Assembly (NCBI GenBank): GCA_964654995.1 | Contig: CAZZKF010000040.1 | Coordinates: forward strand, 1 to 22,881 | Length of the DNA stretch: 22,881 nt | Reading direction: 5' to 3' | Origin: CAZZKF01 sp964654995 | GTDB taxonomy: Bacteria > Pseudomonadota > Alphaproteobacteria > CAZZKF01 | In this document: positions 16,299 to 22,881 of the stretch, in pieces | How positions within the stretch are numbered: position 1 is the stretch's first letter | How the letters are laid out: each line of letters opens with the position of its first letter | Notes under the pieces: model-generated | The model's database searches: none | What the model was told of the DNA's origin: nothing | The model's input: only the letters and a program-made list of their open reading frames with translations | Made by a program: the position numbers and the translations under genes

Positions 16299-17395
16299 GA
16301 TCGGGCTCCGTTTGCAGCCTCTCTGATCTCTTCCGGCAAGGCGATGCCGACCGGTTCGCCCGCCCGAAAGCTGGCAACCAGCGCCTCGAGGACGAAGAGA
16401 TTCACCACCGAGGCGGTCAAGGCCATGCGGGGCGTCGCGGTGCCCCGAATCACCTCGGCGAAATTCTCGAGCTGCCATTTGAACACCGGGAAATCGATCA
16501 GCCGGCCATCATGAGGTTCGCTCTGGGGGATGGCGATGGTTGTCGTCTCGCGGGCCAGAAATGCCGGGCTCTCGATGCGGGTGATCGTGATATCGCCGGG
16601 AATGCTCCAGGCGACGGGCAGCTCCAGGATGGCCTTGGCCCCGGTCAGCCGCAGGGTCTGGTCGAAACTCGCCCGGCGGCTGCTCTCGACCGTGGCGAAG
16701 CAGCCGTTTTCATATTCAATCAGCCCGTAAAGGCGGTTGATGGTCCCGTATTTGGCGCTTCGCCCGCCCTGCGCGAAGACGCGCACCGGCAAGGCGCCAG
16801 CAAAGTGGTTGGCGGCATCCACCGGGTAGCAGAGAAAATCGAAGGGGACCCCGCCGCCGGCATCGGCGCGCTGACGCCAGCCGCGCGCATCATCTTCGGG
16901 ATCGGCGTCCTCGGGGTCGAACATGTGGAAGACGCCGTGAATGGTATCGAGCCGGCCGAGATCGCCGGCCTCGATGATCTCTTCGAGCCGCCGGATCGCC
17001 GGGTGATGGCGGTACATGAAGCCTTCGACGATGGTGGCCCCGGTCTGTGCCGCCGCCCGCCAGATGGTGAGGGCATCGTCGGCGCCGGTGGTCAGCGCTT
17101 TTTCGCACAGGATGAAACGGATGCCGGCCTCCAGGCAGATTTCGATGTGACGGCGATGATCGACCGGCCAGGTGGCGATCACCGCGCCGTCGAGCGTTTC
17201 ATGGCGCAACATGTCGGCGATGTCGGTATAGGCGTTGGCGCAGCCATAGGTGTCGGCCCAGGCACGGGCGGCCTCGGCGCGTCGGGTGGCGCAGGCGATG
17301 AAGCGGATGTTCCGGTCGCTTTTGAGCGCCGCGCGGCCGTGGGCGTGGGAAATCAGGCCGCAGCCGATCATGCCAAGTCGAACCGGGGTCATCAT
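16295..17395 (-). CDS. Gfo/Idh/MocA family NAD(P)-dependent oxidoreductase
   Basis: A 366-residue sugar or cyclitol dehydrogenase-type protein. The Rossmann fold (1-125) starts VRLGMIGCGLIS (5-16), and the catalytic lysine motif is CEKAL (97-101, Lys99; usually EKP). The second domain (126-355) has GGGVPFDFLCYPVDAANHF (180-198), matching the family's GGG...D...Y/H block with Asp186 and Tyr190. Likely substrates are a free sugar, keto-sugar or lactone precursor. Next to a mutarotase and a dehydratase, a role making the aldonate or lactone is plausible (inference). It lies five bases after the UxaA-family gene and overlaps the PhyH gene. Confidence 0.9.
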   Translation of the reverse strand: MMTPVRLGMIGCGLISHAHGRAALKSDRNIRFIACATRRAEAARAWADTYGCANAYTDIADMLRHETLDGAVIATWPVDHRRHIEICLEAGIRFILCEKALTTGADDALTIWRAAAQTGATIVEGFMYRHHPAIRRLEEIIEAGDLGRLDTIHGVFHMFDPEDADPEDDARGWRQRADAGGGVPFDFLCYPVDAANHFAGALPVRVFAQGGRSAKYGTINRLYGLIEYENGCFATVESSRRASFDQTLRLTGAKAILELPVAWSIPGDITITRIESPAFLARETTTIAIPQSEPHDGRLIDFPVFKWQLENFAEVIRGTATPRMALTASVVNLFVLEALVASFRAGEPVGIALPEEIREAANGARS

Positions 17396-17400
17396 GGCGT

Positions 17401-18957
17401 TTACATCACCGCCCCCACTTGCCAGGGGACGAATTCGTGATCGCCGAAGCCCAGGGCCTCGCTGCGTGACGGGGTGCCGGACGCAACCTCGAGGATGCGT
17501 TTGAAAATCCGTTCTCCCATGTCCTGCACCGTCGCTTCACCGTCGGCGATCAGGCCGCAATTGATGTCCATGTCATCCTCCATGCGGCGGTACAGGTCGG
17601 TGGTGGTGGCGAGCTTGATCGAAGGCACCGGCTTGAAGCCGAAGACCGAGCCGCGCCCGGTCGTGAAACAGATCATGTTGGCGCCCGCCGCCACCTGGCC
17701 GGTCACCGAAGCCGGGTCGTAGCCCGGCGAATCCATGAACACCAGCCCGGCGCTGGTGACCGGCTCGGCATAGCGGTAGACGTCGTTGAGGCGGGTAGTG
17801 CCGCCCTTGGCCACCGCGCCCAGGGATTTCTCGACAATCGTTGTCAGGCCGCCGGCCTTGTTGCCGGGCGACGGATTGTTGTTCATCTCACCGCCGTGGC
17901 GGGCCGTATACGCCTCCCACCAGCGAATGCGCTCCAGCAGCTTGTCGGCCACCTCGGTGCTGGCGGCGCGGGCCAGCAGCAGGTGTTCGGCGCCGTAGAT
18001 CTCGGGCGTTTCGCTGAGGATCGCGGTGCCGCCGTGGCGCACCAGAAGATCCACCGCCGCGCCCAATGCCGGGTTGGCGGTAATCCCTGAATAGGCATCC
18101 GAGCCGCCGCATTGCAGGGCCAGGACAAGCTCGCTGGAGGGCACCGGCCGGCGGTTGGCGGCATTGGCGATGGGCAGCATCTCGCGGATCATGGCGACGC
18201 CTTGCTCGACGGTGGTGCGGGTGCCGCCGCTGTCCTGGATGGTCAGGGCCCGCACCGGCCGGGCGGAATCGCTGTCGAGACCTTCGAGAATCGCTTCGAT
18301 CTGGTTGACCTCGCAGCCCAGGCCGATGAACAGAATGCCGGCGAAATTGGGGTGCCGGGCGTAGCCGGCGAGCACCCGGCGCAGGATGTCGTGGCCCTCG
18401 CCATCGGCCTGCATGCCGCAGCCGGTGCGGTGAAGGAAGGCGGCAACGCCGTCGACGTTGGGGAAATCGGCCAGTGCCTCGGGGGCCGAAAAGGCATCGG
18501 CAATCCGGCCGGCGACGGTCGCCGAGCAATTGACCGTGGTCAGCACGCCGATGTAATTGCGGGTGCCGACCCGGCCGTCGCTGCGTCGGATGCCACGGAA
18601 GCTGGCGCGTTGGTCTTCGGGCAGAATCTCCGTAACCCGGGCAGCGGCGCAGGTCCGATAGGGGTGGGGAATTTCGCCCATCGCCAGATTGTGGCTGTGC
18701 ACATGGTCGCCGGCGGCGATATCCCGGCTGGCATAACCGATGATCTGACCGTATTTGCGGACCGCTTCGCCCCGGCCGATGGCGACGGTGGCCACCTTGT
18801 GGCCGGCCGGGATGGGCGTGCGGGTAACCACGCCTTCTTCGCGCAGCCGGGTGCCCGCGGCCAGGTCAGTCCGCGCGATGACAACATTGTCCAGCGCATA
18901 GAGGCGGATCACCTCGGCTTCAACGGTCAGGATGCTGTCGGATATCTCGGTCTTCAT
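17401..18957 (-). CDS. UxaA/GarD-family sugar-acid dehydratase
   Basis: A full-length 518-residue member of the altronate/galactarate dehydratase family. An N-terminal SAF domain (about 15-95, with PIPAGHKVA and GDHVHSHN) is fused to the large catalytic part. Conserved blocks include NYIGVLTTVNCSATV (134-148), HRTGCGM (176-182), GLGCEVNQ (212-219), LQCGGSDAYSGITANPALG (281-299) and NNNPSPGNKAGGL (359-371). Conserved cysteines (C144, C180, C215, C283) may hold the metal. The family removes water from aldonates or aldarates (altronate, galactarate). Because fucU lies in the same cluster, L-fuconate or L-rhamnonate is a candidate substrate; Campylobacter jejuni uses UxaA-like halves in its L-fucose locus. 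Its ATG overlaps the M19 gene's stop (ATGA). Confidence 0.9.
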   Translation of the reverse strand: MKTEISDSILTVEAEVIRLYALDNVVIARTDLAAGTRLREEGVVTRTPIPAGHKVATVAIGRGEAVRKYGQIIGYASRDIAAGDHVHSHNLAMGEIPHPYRTCAAARVTEILPEDQRASFRGIRRSDGRVGTRNYIGVLTTVNCSATVAGRIADAFSAPEALADFPNVDGVAAFLHRTGCGMQADGEGHDILRRVLAGYARHPNFAGILFIGLGCEVNQIEAILEGLDSDSARPVRALTIQDSGGTRTTVEQGVAMIREMLPIANAANRRPVPSSELVLALQCGGSDAYSGITANPALGAAVDLLVRHGGTAILSETPEIYGAEHLLLARAASTEVADKLLERIRWWEAYTARHGGEMNNNPSPGNKAGGLTTIVEKSLGAVAKGGTTRLNDVYRYAEPVTSAGLVFMDSPGYDPASVTGQVAAGANMICFTTGRGSVFGFKPVPSIKLATTTDLYRRMEDDMDINCGLIADGEATVQDMGERIFKRILEVASGTPSRSEALGFGDHEFVPWQVGAVM

Positions 18958-20105
18958 GAAACGATCTGTTCGAACACACGCATGAAATTGCCGCCGATGA
19001 TCCTGGCAATCTCATCGTCCTTGAGGCCGCGCGCCTTAAACGCCGCCGGGATCAGCGGCAGGTCGCGATAATTGGTGAACACCGGCTTGTAGGCGGCATC
19101 CATGTCGGTGCCGATGCCGACATGATCGATGCCGACCGCCTCGACGAGGCGGCGGATTTCATCGATGAAATCGGCCAGAGTCTTATTGCCGATTCCCCAC
19201 GGCGTGGCGCCGATGACGCCGCCGCCCTCGGCCACCGCGCGGGCGTGCTCGAGGGTGATCAGGCGGGGATGGCGCACATCGTCGTGAACCAGGCTGCTAT
19301 GTGACAGGATCGTCGGATGCGCGCTGGCCTCCAGGACATCCATGGTGGTCTTGAAGCTGGCATGGGCGACATCGACGACAAGGCCCAGCCGGTTCATCTC
19401 GCGCACCACGTCGGCACCGAACGGGCTGAGCCCGTCATGGCGGGGCTCTTCGGTCTGAATGTCGCCAAGCTCGTTGACCCGGTAGTGGACGAGCTGGATG
19501 GAGGCGACGCCGTCGGCTTTGGCCGCCGCCACCCGATCCAGCCGGCCTTCGAGAAAATCGCCGCCTTCGCAGGCGAACATAGCCGCCACCTGTCCCGATG
19601 TTGGTGCCGCCTCAATGTCGGCCGGCGAATCTGCATGGGCCGCGCGTCCGCGCGCAACCAGGGACTTGAGAATACCAATTTGCCGCTTGTAGTCGTCGTA
19701 GGCCTCGCCCGGTTTGAAGTCGCGCCGGGCCCGCAGGCCGCCGTCTTCAAGGCCGATGACGGCGACGTCGGAAACGGTGGCAAACAGCGCCGCCGTCAGG
19801 CCGCCGGCGGCCATGTCGGCAACCGTATGGTCGATGAAGCCGCCGCCCAGGGCCCGGATCGCCAGATCCTCGGCCTCAAAATCGTCGAGAAAAAATCGGC
19901 CGGGATGACAGTGCAAATCAATCGCCGCATGTTTTTTCAGGAACGCCAGCCCGACAGCCCGGTCGTCGTCCGACAGATCCATGCCCAGAGGCGCCGGCCC
20001 CGGATGGCGCAGCCGGTGAAGGTACCAGGCGCCACCCCCGGCGAGGGCCGCCACGGTCAATCCGCCGATCACGGCGCGCCGGGTAAGTTTTGCTTTATCT
20101 GCCAT
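18954..20105 (-). CDS. M19-family (membrane dipeptidase-like) metallohydrolase with Tat-type leader
   Basis: A 383-residue protein. The N terminus (LTRRAVIGGLTVAALAGGG) has twin arginines (9, 10) followed by a hydrophobic segment, suggesting Tat export and perhaps a retained membrane anchor. The M19 barrel follows: IDLHCHPG (62-69), Glu180 in FACEGGDF, His248 in DVAHAS, His269 in ILSHSS, and Asp334 in VGIGTDMD. In renal dipeptidase the first motif is HxD; here it is HCH, so one metal ligand is His67 in place of Asp. M19 enzymes cleave dipeptides but some act on other amides or lactone-like bonds. In a sugar operon the substrate is unclear. It starts 37 bases after the glycosidase-like gene. 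Confidence 0.85.
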   Translation of the reverse strand: MADKAKLTRRAVIGGLTVAALAGGGAWYLHRLRHPGPAPLGMDLSDDDRAVGLAFLKKHAAIDLHCHPGRFFLDDFEAEDLAIRALGGGFIDHTVADMAAGGLTAALFATVSDVAVIGLEDGGLRARRDFKPGEAYDDYKRQIGILKSLVARGRAAHADSPADIEAAPTSGQVAAMFACEGGDFLEGRLDRVAAAKADGVASIQLVHYRVNELGDIQTEEPRHDGLSPFGADVVREMNRLGLVVDVAHASFKTTMDVLEASAHPTILSHSSLVHDDVRHPRLITLEHARAVAEGGGVIGATPWGIGNKTLADFIDEIRRLVEAVGIDHVGIGTDMDAAYKPVFTNYRDLPLIPAAFKARGLKDDEIARIIGGNFMRVFEQIVS

Positions 20106-20142
20106 GTTTCATGCTCGTTGTCGGGCGGTTCCTGGCTGGCGC

Positions 20143-22311
20143 TCATCGCTTGTGCTCCGGCCCTGTCGCGTCATCTGTGGTCGCATAGGATGCTGCAATC
20201 ATCTCGAACATTCCGAGCCCGGGAAGCTCGCCTTCAAGCCGCCCGTCCTCCAGAACATCGAAGGAGATCGGCGTCATTTCGGGCAGTCTGTGAAGGGCGG
20301 TGAACCGGCAGCCGGGCGGTGGGCACAATCGGAAGCGCACCTCCGTGACCGGCAGAACCGGGTGCTCCTGCTGATAGTTGAGGAAGCTGACGATCCAGCG
20401 CCGGCGCTCGGGCTGGTCGAAGGCGGTCATCCACACTGCCGGGTGGGTGTCCGCCTCGAAGGACGGGGGATGCCCCAAAAGGTCCCTGATGAGGGCGATG
20501 AACAGGCTCTCGTGCCCGCGGTCGTCGCCGGCTTCGATATCGGCGGCGCTGTAAATCACCCGGCCGGTCCCGATCGCGTGCTCGACGATCGCCGGCACGT
20601 CCAGTTCCTCCCAGGGCGGCGAGGAATGGATGCTCGCCCAGTTGTGATCACCGATGCGGCCGGTGTGGGGATAGCCGTAGGGCAGGGTAAGCGTCGCCAG
20701 CGCGCGCCCCTCCACCTCGCTGCGCAGGCGCACCGTGCCGGTGCTGCGTGGCCGGCGCCAATGGCTCAGATACCGCTGGTCCAGAGCCTCGCCGAGGGCG
20801 GGCAAAGCGGGTTTCAGGTAGATGAGTGGCCCGTCCTCTTCCGAATCGAAATGACAGCCGAACAGATCGGCCAGCATGAAGTCCTCATGGCGCTCGCCCG
20901 ACGTTTCCGTCAGTGACGTCAGGCGGCTGGCATACAATCGCCCGCCGGCTTCGACATAGGCCCGGAACGCGGCCACTTCGCGGGCATCCATGCGGGCGAC
21001 ATTGGGCAGCACGATGACCGGATAGCGGGCGAGATCGTCGAGCTGGCGCCGCGTGATGATGCCGAACGGCAGATGCGCGCGCTGCATGGCCCGGGCCGCC
21101 CCGGTGACCGCCTTGAGGTGCGGATAGGCGGTCAGCGAGGCCACCGGCGCCGCCTTGATCGGCGTGCGGTTGTCGGCGAAATCCATCTTGGAATCGCTGC
21201 TGAAATAGATGGCGATATCCTCGACCGGGTGGCCGCCGAGCTCCGGCTCGAACACCCGGGTCTGGTCGTAAACCCGGCGAATGCGGGCCGGCACCTGCGG
21301 GTTCAGCCGGCCGTCGGGATCGAGCGATGCGATCATCAGAAAGGCCGATGAGCAGGCGGTGGCGGCGAACGCCTGAAGACTCAGTTCCTCGACGCTCTTG
21401 AGCCCCTCGTGTTCGGCCAGGTTGGCGCCCACGGTGGTCATGAACTCGACCGGCCGGTTCGGCGACAGATTGAGCATCAGGCGCGAGACCACCAGTTGCT
21501 CGTCGCGCCCGCCGTAGAAATCGCCGCCCAGGAAGTCATGACCGGCGGCCGAGTCGAAAGACACCCCGCGCAGCCAGTTGGCAAGCGCCGAGGCGAAGTT
21601 GTGATAGACCTGAAGGTCCCCGCGGATTTCCTGCACCTTGTCGCGCAGCTCTTCGACCAGCTCCGTCATCCACTGCTCGCGGGCGGTCTGAAACCGGCAC
21701 CAGGCCGGGTCCAGCCAGTCGATGACGGTGGGAATTTCCGCGTCCGCCTCGCGCCGGTAGCGGGCCCGGCAATGATCGCACAGGCAGATCGACATCCACC
21801 ACAGCATGTCGAAAAAGACCGCGTCGATGTCATAGCCGGTGACGATTTCCTCGGTCTGGGCATGCACGAAGGCGCGATAGTCGGGATTGTTGGGACAGAC
21901 CAGGCCATAGCGGTCCTTGGGCAGCAGGCCGCCGCCGATCGGGCTTTCGACCGCCGGGACCAGGCGCCAGTCGGGGTGCTCCAGCCACGCCCAGTTGTTG
22001 AAATTGACGCTGTAATAGGCACAGACCGGAATCCCGCGGGCCTTGAGAGCGTCGATCTGGCGCGCCATGATATCGTCGTCGCGTTTCGCAAAGGCGGCAT
22101 GAACCCGGCCGCTCCTGGTTGGCCAGTAGCACAGGCCGACATGCGACTGGAAATAGAGCATGACCGCCTGTGCCCCGGCTGCGGCGGCTGTATCTGCCGC
22201 CAGCTCGGGATGGTAATCGCTGAGGAACCGCGTATCCCAGTCACCGATCTGGGTGTCGATCAGCAAGCGGCGATACGAGCGTTGCGACCAGGGCGGTGTC
22301 GGTATGTCCAT
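20143..22311 (-). CDS. GHL6/GH42-like putative glycoside hydrolase with GATase-like trimerisation domain
   Basis: A 722-residue protein and the first gene of the minus-strand operon. Residues 1-350 look like a (beta/alpha)8 barrel of the hypothetical glycosyl hydrolase GHL6 or alpha-amylase-superfamily type: AYYSVNFNNWAW (98-109), VCPNNPDYRAF (138-148), and VFFDMLWW (165-172) with Asp168 as a likely active-site residue. A cysteine trio C176, C178, C181 (ICLCDHC) follows. Residues about 375-490 resemble the beta-galactosidase trimerisation domain (PVIVLPNVARMD, YVEAGGRLYAS), then a beta-rich C terminus. No signal peptide, so cytoplasmic. The substrate is unknown; alpha-L-fucose or galactose-type sugars are possible given fucU next door. 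The start ATG is preceded by GGAAA. Confidence 0.75.
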   Translation of the reverse strand: MDIPTPPWSQRSYRRLLIDTQIGDWDTRFLSDYHPELAADTAAAAGAQAVMLYFQSHVGLCYWPTRSGRVHAAFAKRDDDIMARQIDALKARGIPVCAYYSVNFNNWAWLEHPDWRLVPAVESPIGGGLLPKDRYGLVCPNNPDYRAFVHAQTEEIVTGYDIDAVFFDMLWWMSICLCDHCRARYRREADAEIPTVIDWLDPAWCRFQTAREQWMTELVEELRDKVQEIRGDLQVYHNFASALANWLRGVSFDSAAGHDFLGGDFYGGRDEQLVVSRLMLNLSPNRPVEFMTTVGANLAEHEGLKSVEELSLQAFAATACSSAFLMIASLDPDGRLNPQVPARIRRVYDQTRVFEPELGGHPVEDIAIYFSSDSKMDFADNRTPIKAAPVASLTAYPHLKAVTGAARAMQRAHLPFGIITRRQLDDLARYPVIVLPNVARMDAREVAAFRAYVEAGGRLYASRLTSLTETSGERHEDFMLADLFGCHFDSEEDGPLIYLKPALPALGEALDQRYLSHWRRPRSTGTVRLRSEVEGRALATLTLPYGYPHTGRIGDHNWASIHSSPPWEELDVPAIVEHAIGTGRVIYSAADIEAGDDRGHESLFIALIRDLLGHPPSFEADTHPAVWMTAFDQPERRRWIVSFLNYQQEHPVLPVTEVRFRLCPPPGCRFTALHRLPEMTPISFDVLEDGRLEGELPGLGMFEMIAASYATTDDATGPEHKR

Positions 22312-22394
22312 GGTGTTTTCCGGGACCGGGCAAGTGCGGCAGTCAACGCAGCCAGCTTACCATCACTGTCTCCACAGATGGCCGATGGCCGTTC

Positions 22395-22423
22395 TTGACA
22401 TTGGTCTATTGGTAAGGCCAAAT
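22395..22423 (+). promoter_or_regulatory. Candidate promoter towards fucU
   Basis: TTGACA at 22395-22400 is a perfect -35; 17 bases on, the -10 (CCAAAT, 22418-22423) is poor, with AAATTA as a later alternative. The spacer is filled by TTGGT half-sites and the operator core. A weak -10 could mean an activator is needed, or that the true -10 is displaced. Confidence 0.35.
22409..22421. promoter_or_regulatory. Second GntR-type operator, in the fucU/operon divergent region
   Basis: TTGGT-AAG-GCCAA; read on the minus strand it is TTGGCCTTACCAA, one base different from the TTGGTCTTACCAA core at 12648-12660. An additional half-site ATTGGT at 22400-22405 repeats the left arm in direct orientation. 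The operator covers the -10 of the minus-strand promoter and the spacer of the plus-strand one, so one bound repressor could silence both units. Confidence 0.6.
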
Positions 22424-22437
22424 TACAACTTAGTCAA
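22409..22437 (-). promoter_or_regulatory. Candidate promoter of the five-gene minus-strand operon
   Basis: On the minus strand TTGACT (22437-22432) and TACCAA (22414-22409) are 17 bases apart. The start would be near 22402, giving a leader of about 90 bases to the ATG at 22311. The -10 is inside the operator. It faces the fucU-directed promoter, so the two overlap head-on. Confidence 0.4.
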
Positions 22438-22517
22438 CATCGCACAGTTGCCGGCGTCGGTCTTGTCAGGGGCGCCGTGACGGGCGATGACAGTCATGAC
22501 CGGATCGAGGAGGCGCC

Positions 22518-22881
22518 ATGCTCAAGGGAATTGATCCGCTTGTGGGTCCGGATCTGCTGCATCTTCTGGCCTCCATGGGGCATGGCGACGAGCTGGTCAT
22601 TGCCGACGGCAATTTCCCGGCCGCCACCACCGCCCGGCGTCTGGTGCGCCTCGACGGGGCTGCCACCACTGACGTGTTGCAGGCGGTGCTGACCCTGGTG
22701 CCTCTGGACCAATATGTCGAGCGCCCGGCGGCGGTGATGGCGGTGGTTGACGATCCGGACGCCACGCCGGACATCTACGGTGAATTCAGCGCCATTCTGG
22801 AGGCGGCGGAGAGCCGCCTGGTGGCGCTGGAGCGGGTCGAGCGGTTTGCCTTCTATGAGCGCGCACGGAACGCCTTCGGCG
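22518..22881 (+). CDS. fucU: FucU/RbsD-family sugar mutarotase (3' end beyond window)
   Basis: An ATG at 22518, with a strong ribosome binding site GAGGAGG four bases upstream, opens a frame that runs off the right edge (121 codons seen; the family is about 140-150). The start MLKGIDPLVGPDLLHLLASM, then GHGDELVIADGNFPA and LVPLDQYVERP, is characteristic of the FucU/RbsD family, closer to L-fucose mutarotase than ribose pyranase. FucU interconverts alpha and beta anomers of L-fucose so the right form enters catabolism. The conserved His in GHGDE is the catalytic candidate. It is divergent from the glycosidase operon and shares its operator region. Genes further right (outside the window) probably include a transporter or further pathway enzymes. 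Confidence 0.85.
   Translation, partial: MLKGIDPLVGPDLLHLLASMGHGDELVIADGNFPAATTARRLVRLDGAATTDVLQAVLTLVPLDQYVERPAAVMAVVDDPDATPDIYGEFSAILEAAESRLVALERVERFAFYERARNAFG

Noticed and set aside
22466..22774. 102-codon minus-strand frame near the right edge
   Set aside because: Antisense to fucU, which has a strong ribosome binding site and family motifs.

Overview
The window looks like chromosomal DNA of a high-GC alphaproteobacterium. The evidence is strong G/C bias at third codon positions, tightly overlapping genes, and the gene order rplU-rpmA-obgE-proB-proA-nadD-rsfS-rlmH-gpmI-envC-like-ctpA-deacetylase-rppH, which is typical of Rhodospirillales and Rhizobiales relatives. The species cannot be named from the sequence alone.

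Region 1 (about 1-12316, all minus strand) is a housekeeping block. A near-consensus promoter at 12289-12316 drives rplU (bL21, with a long Lys/Ala-rich tail) and rpmA (bL27). A perfect hairpin followed by six U residues at 11254-11279 separates these from obgE. The run then continues through proline synthesis (proB, proA), NAD synthesis and ribosome silencing (nadD, rsfS), 23S rRNA methylation (rlmH), glycolysis (gpmI), an EnvC-like amidase activator, a C-terminal processing protease (ctpA), a divergent polysaccharide deacetylase and the RNA pyrophosphohydrolase rppH. Most junctions are short or overlapping.

Region 2 (about 12384-12860) is a boundary. It holds a tRNA-Ser(CGA) on the plus strand, then about 330 bases without a convincing gene. 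Those bases contain a promoter whose start point falls on a perfect palindromic GntR/FadR-type operator (AATTGGT-CTT-ACCAATT).

Region 3 (12860-22881) is an accessory sugar-catabolism cluster. On the plus strand lies a GH78 alpha-L-rhamnosidase-like enzyme. Facing it on the minus strand is a five-gene operon, read right to left: a GHL6/GH42-like putative glycosidase, a Tat-type M19 dipeptidase-like metallohydrolase, a UxaA/GarD-family sugar-acid dehydratase, a Gfo/Idh/MocA oxidoreductase, and a PhyH-type Fe(II)/2-oxoglutarate dioxygenase. Divergent from that operon, and cut by the right edge, is a FucU/RbsD-family mutarotase gene. The intergenic region between the operon and fucU carries a near-copy of the operator seen before the rhamnosidase. 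This suggests that all three units form one regulon controlled by a GntR-type repressor that is not in the window.

My working model (inference) is uptake of deoxyhexose-containing (L-rhamnose/L-fucose) glycosides or oligosaccharides. The GH78 and GHL6-like enzymes would act in the cytoplasm, FucU would interconvert anomers, the oxidoreductase would make an aldonate or lactone, and the UxaA-family enzyme would dehydrate it. The dioxygenase and the M19 enzyme do not fit a simple sugar pathway. They hint that the substrate is modified (for example methylated or amide-linked) and are the most novel part of the window.
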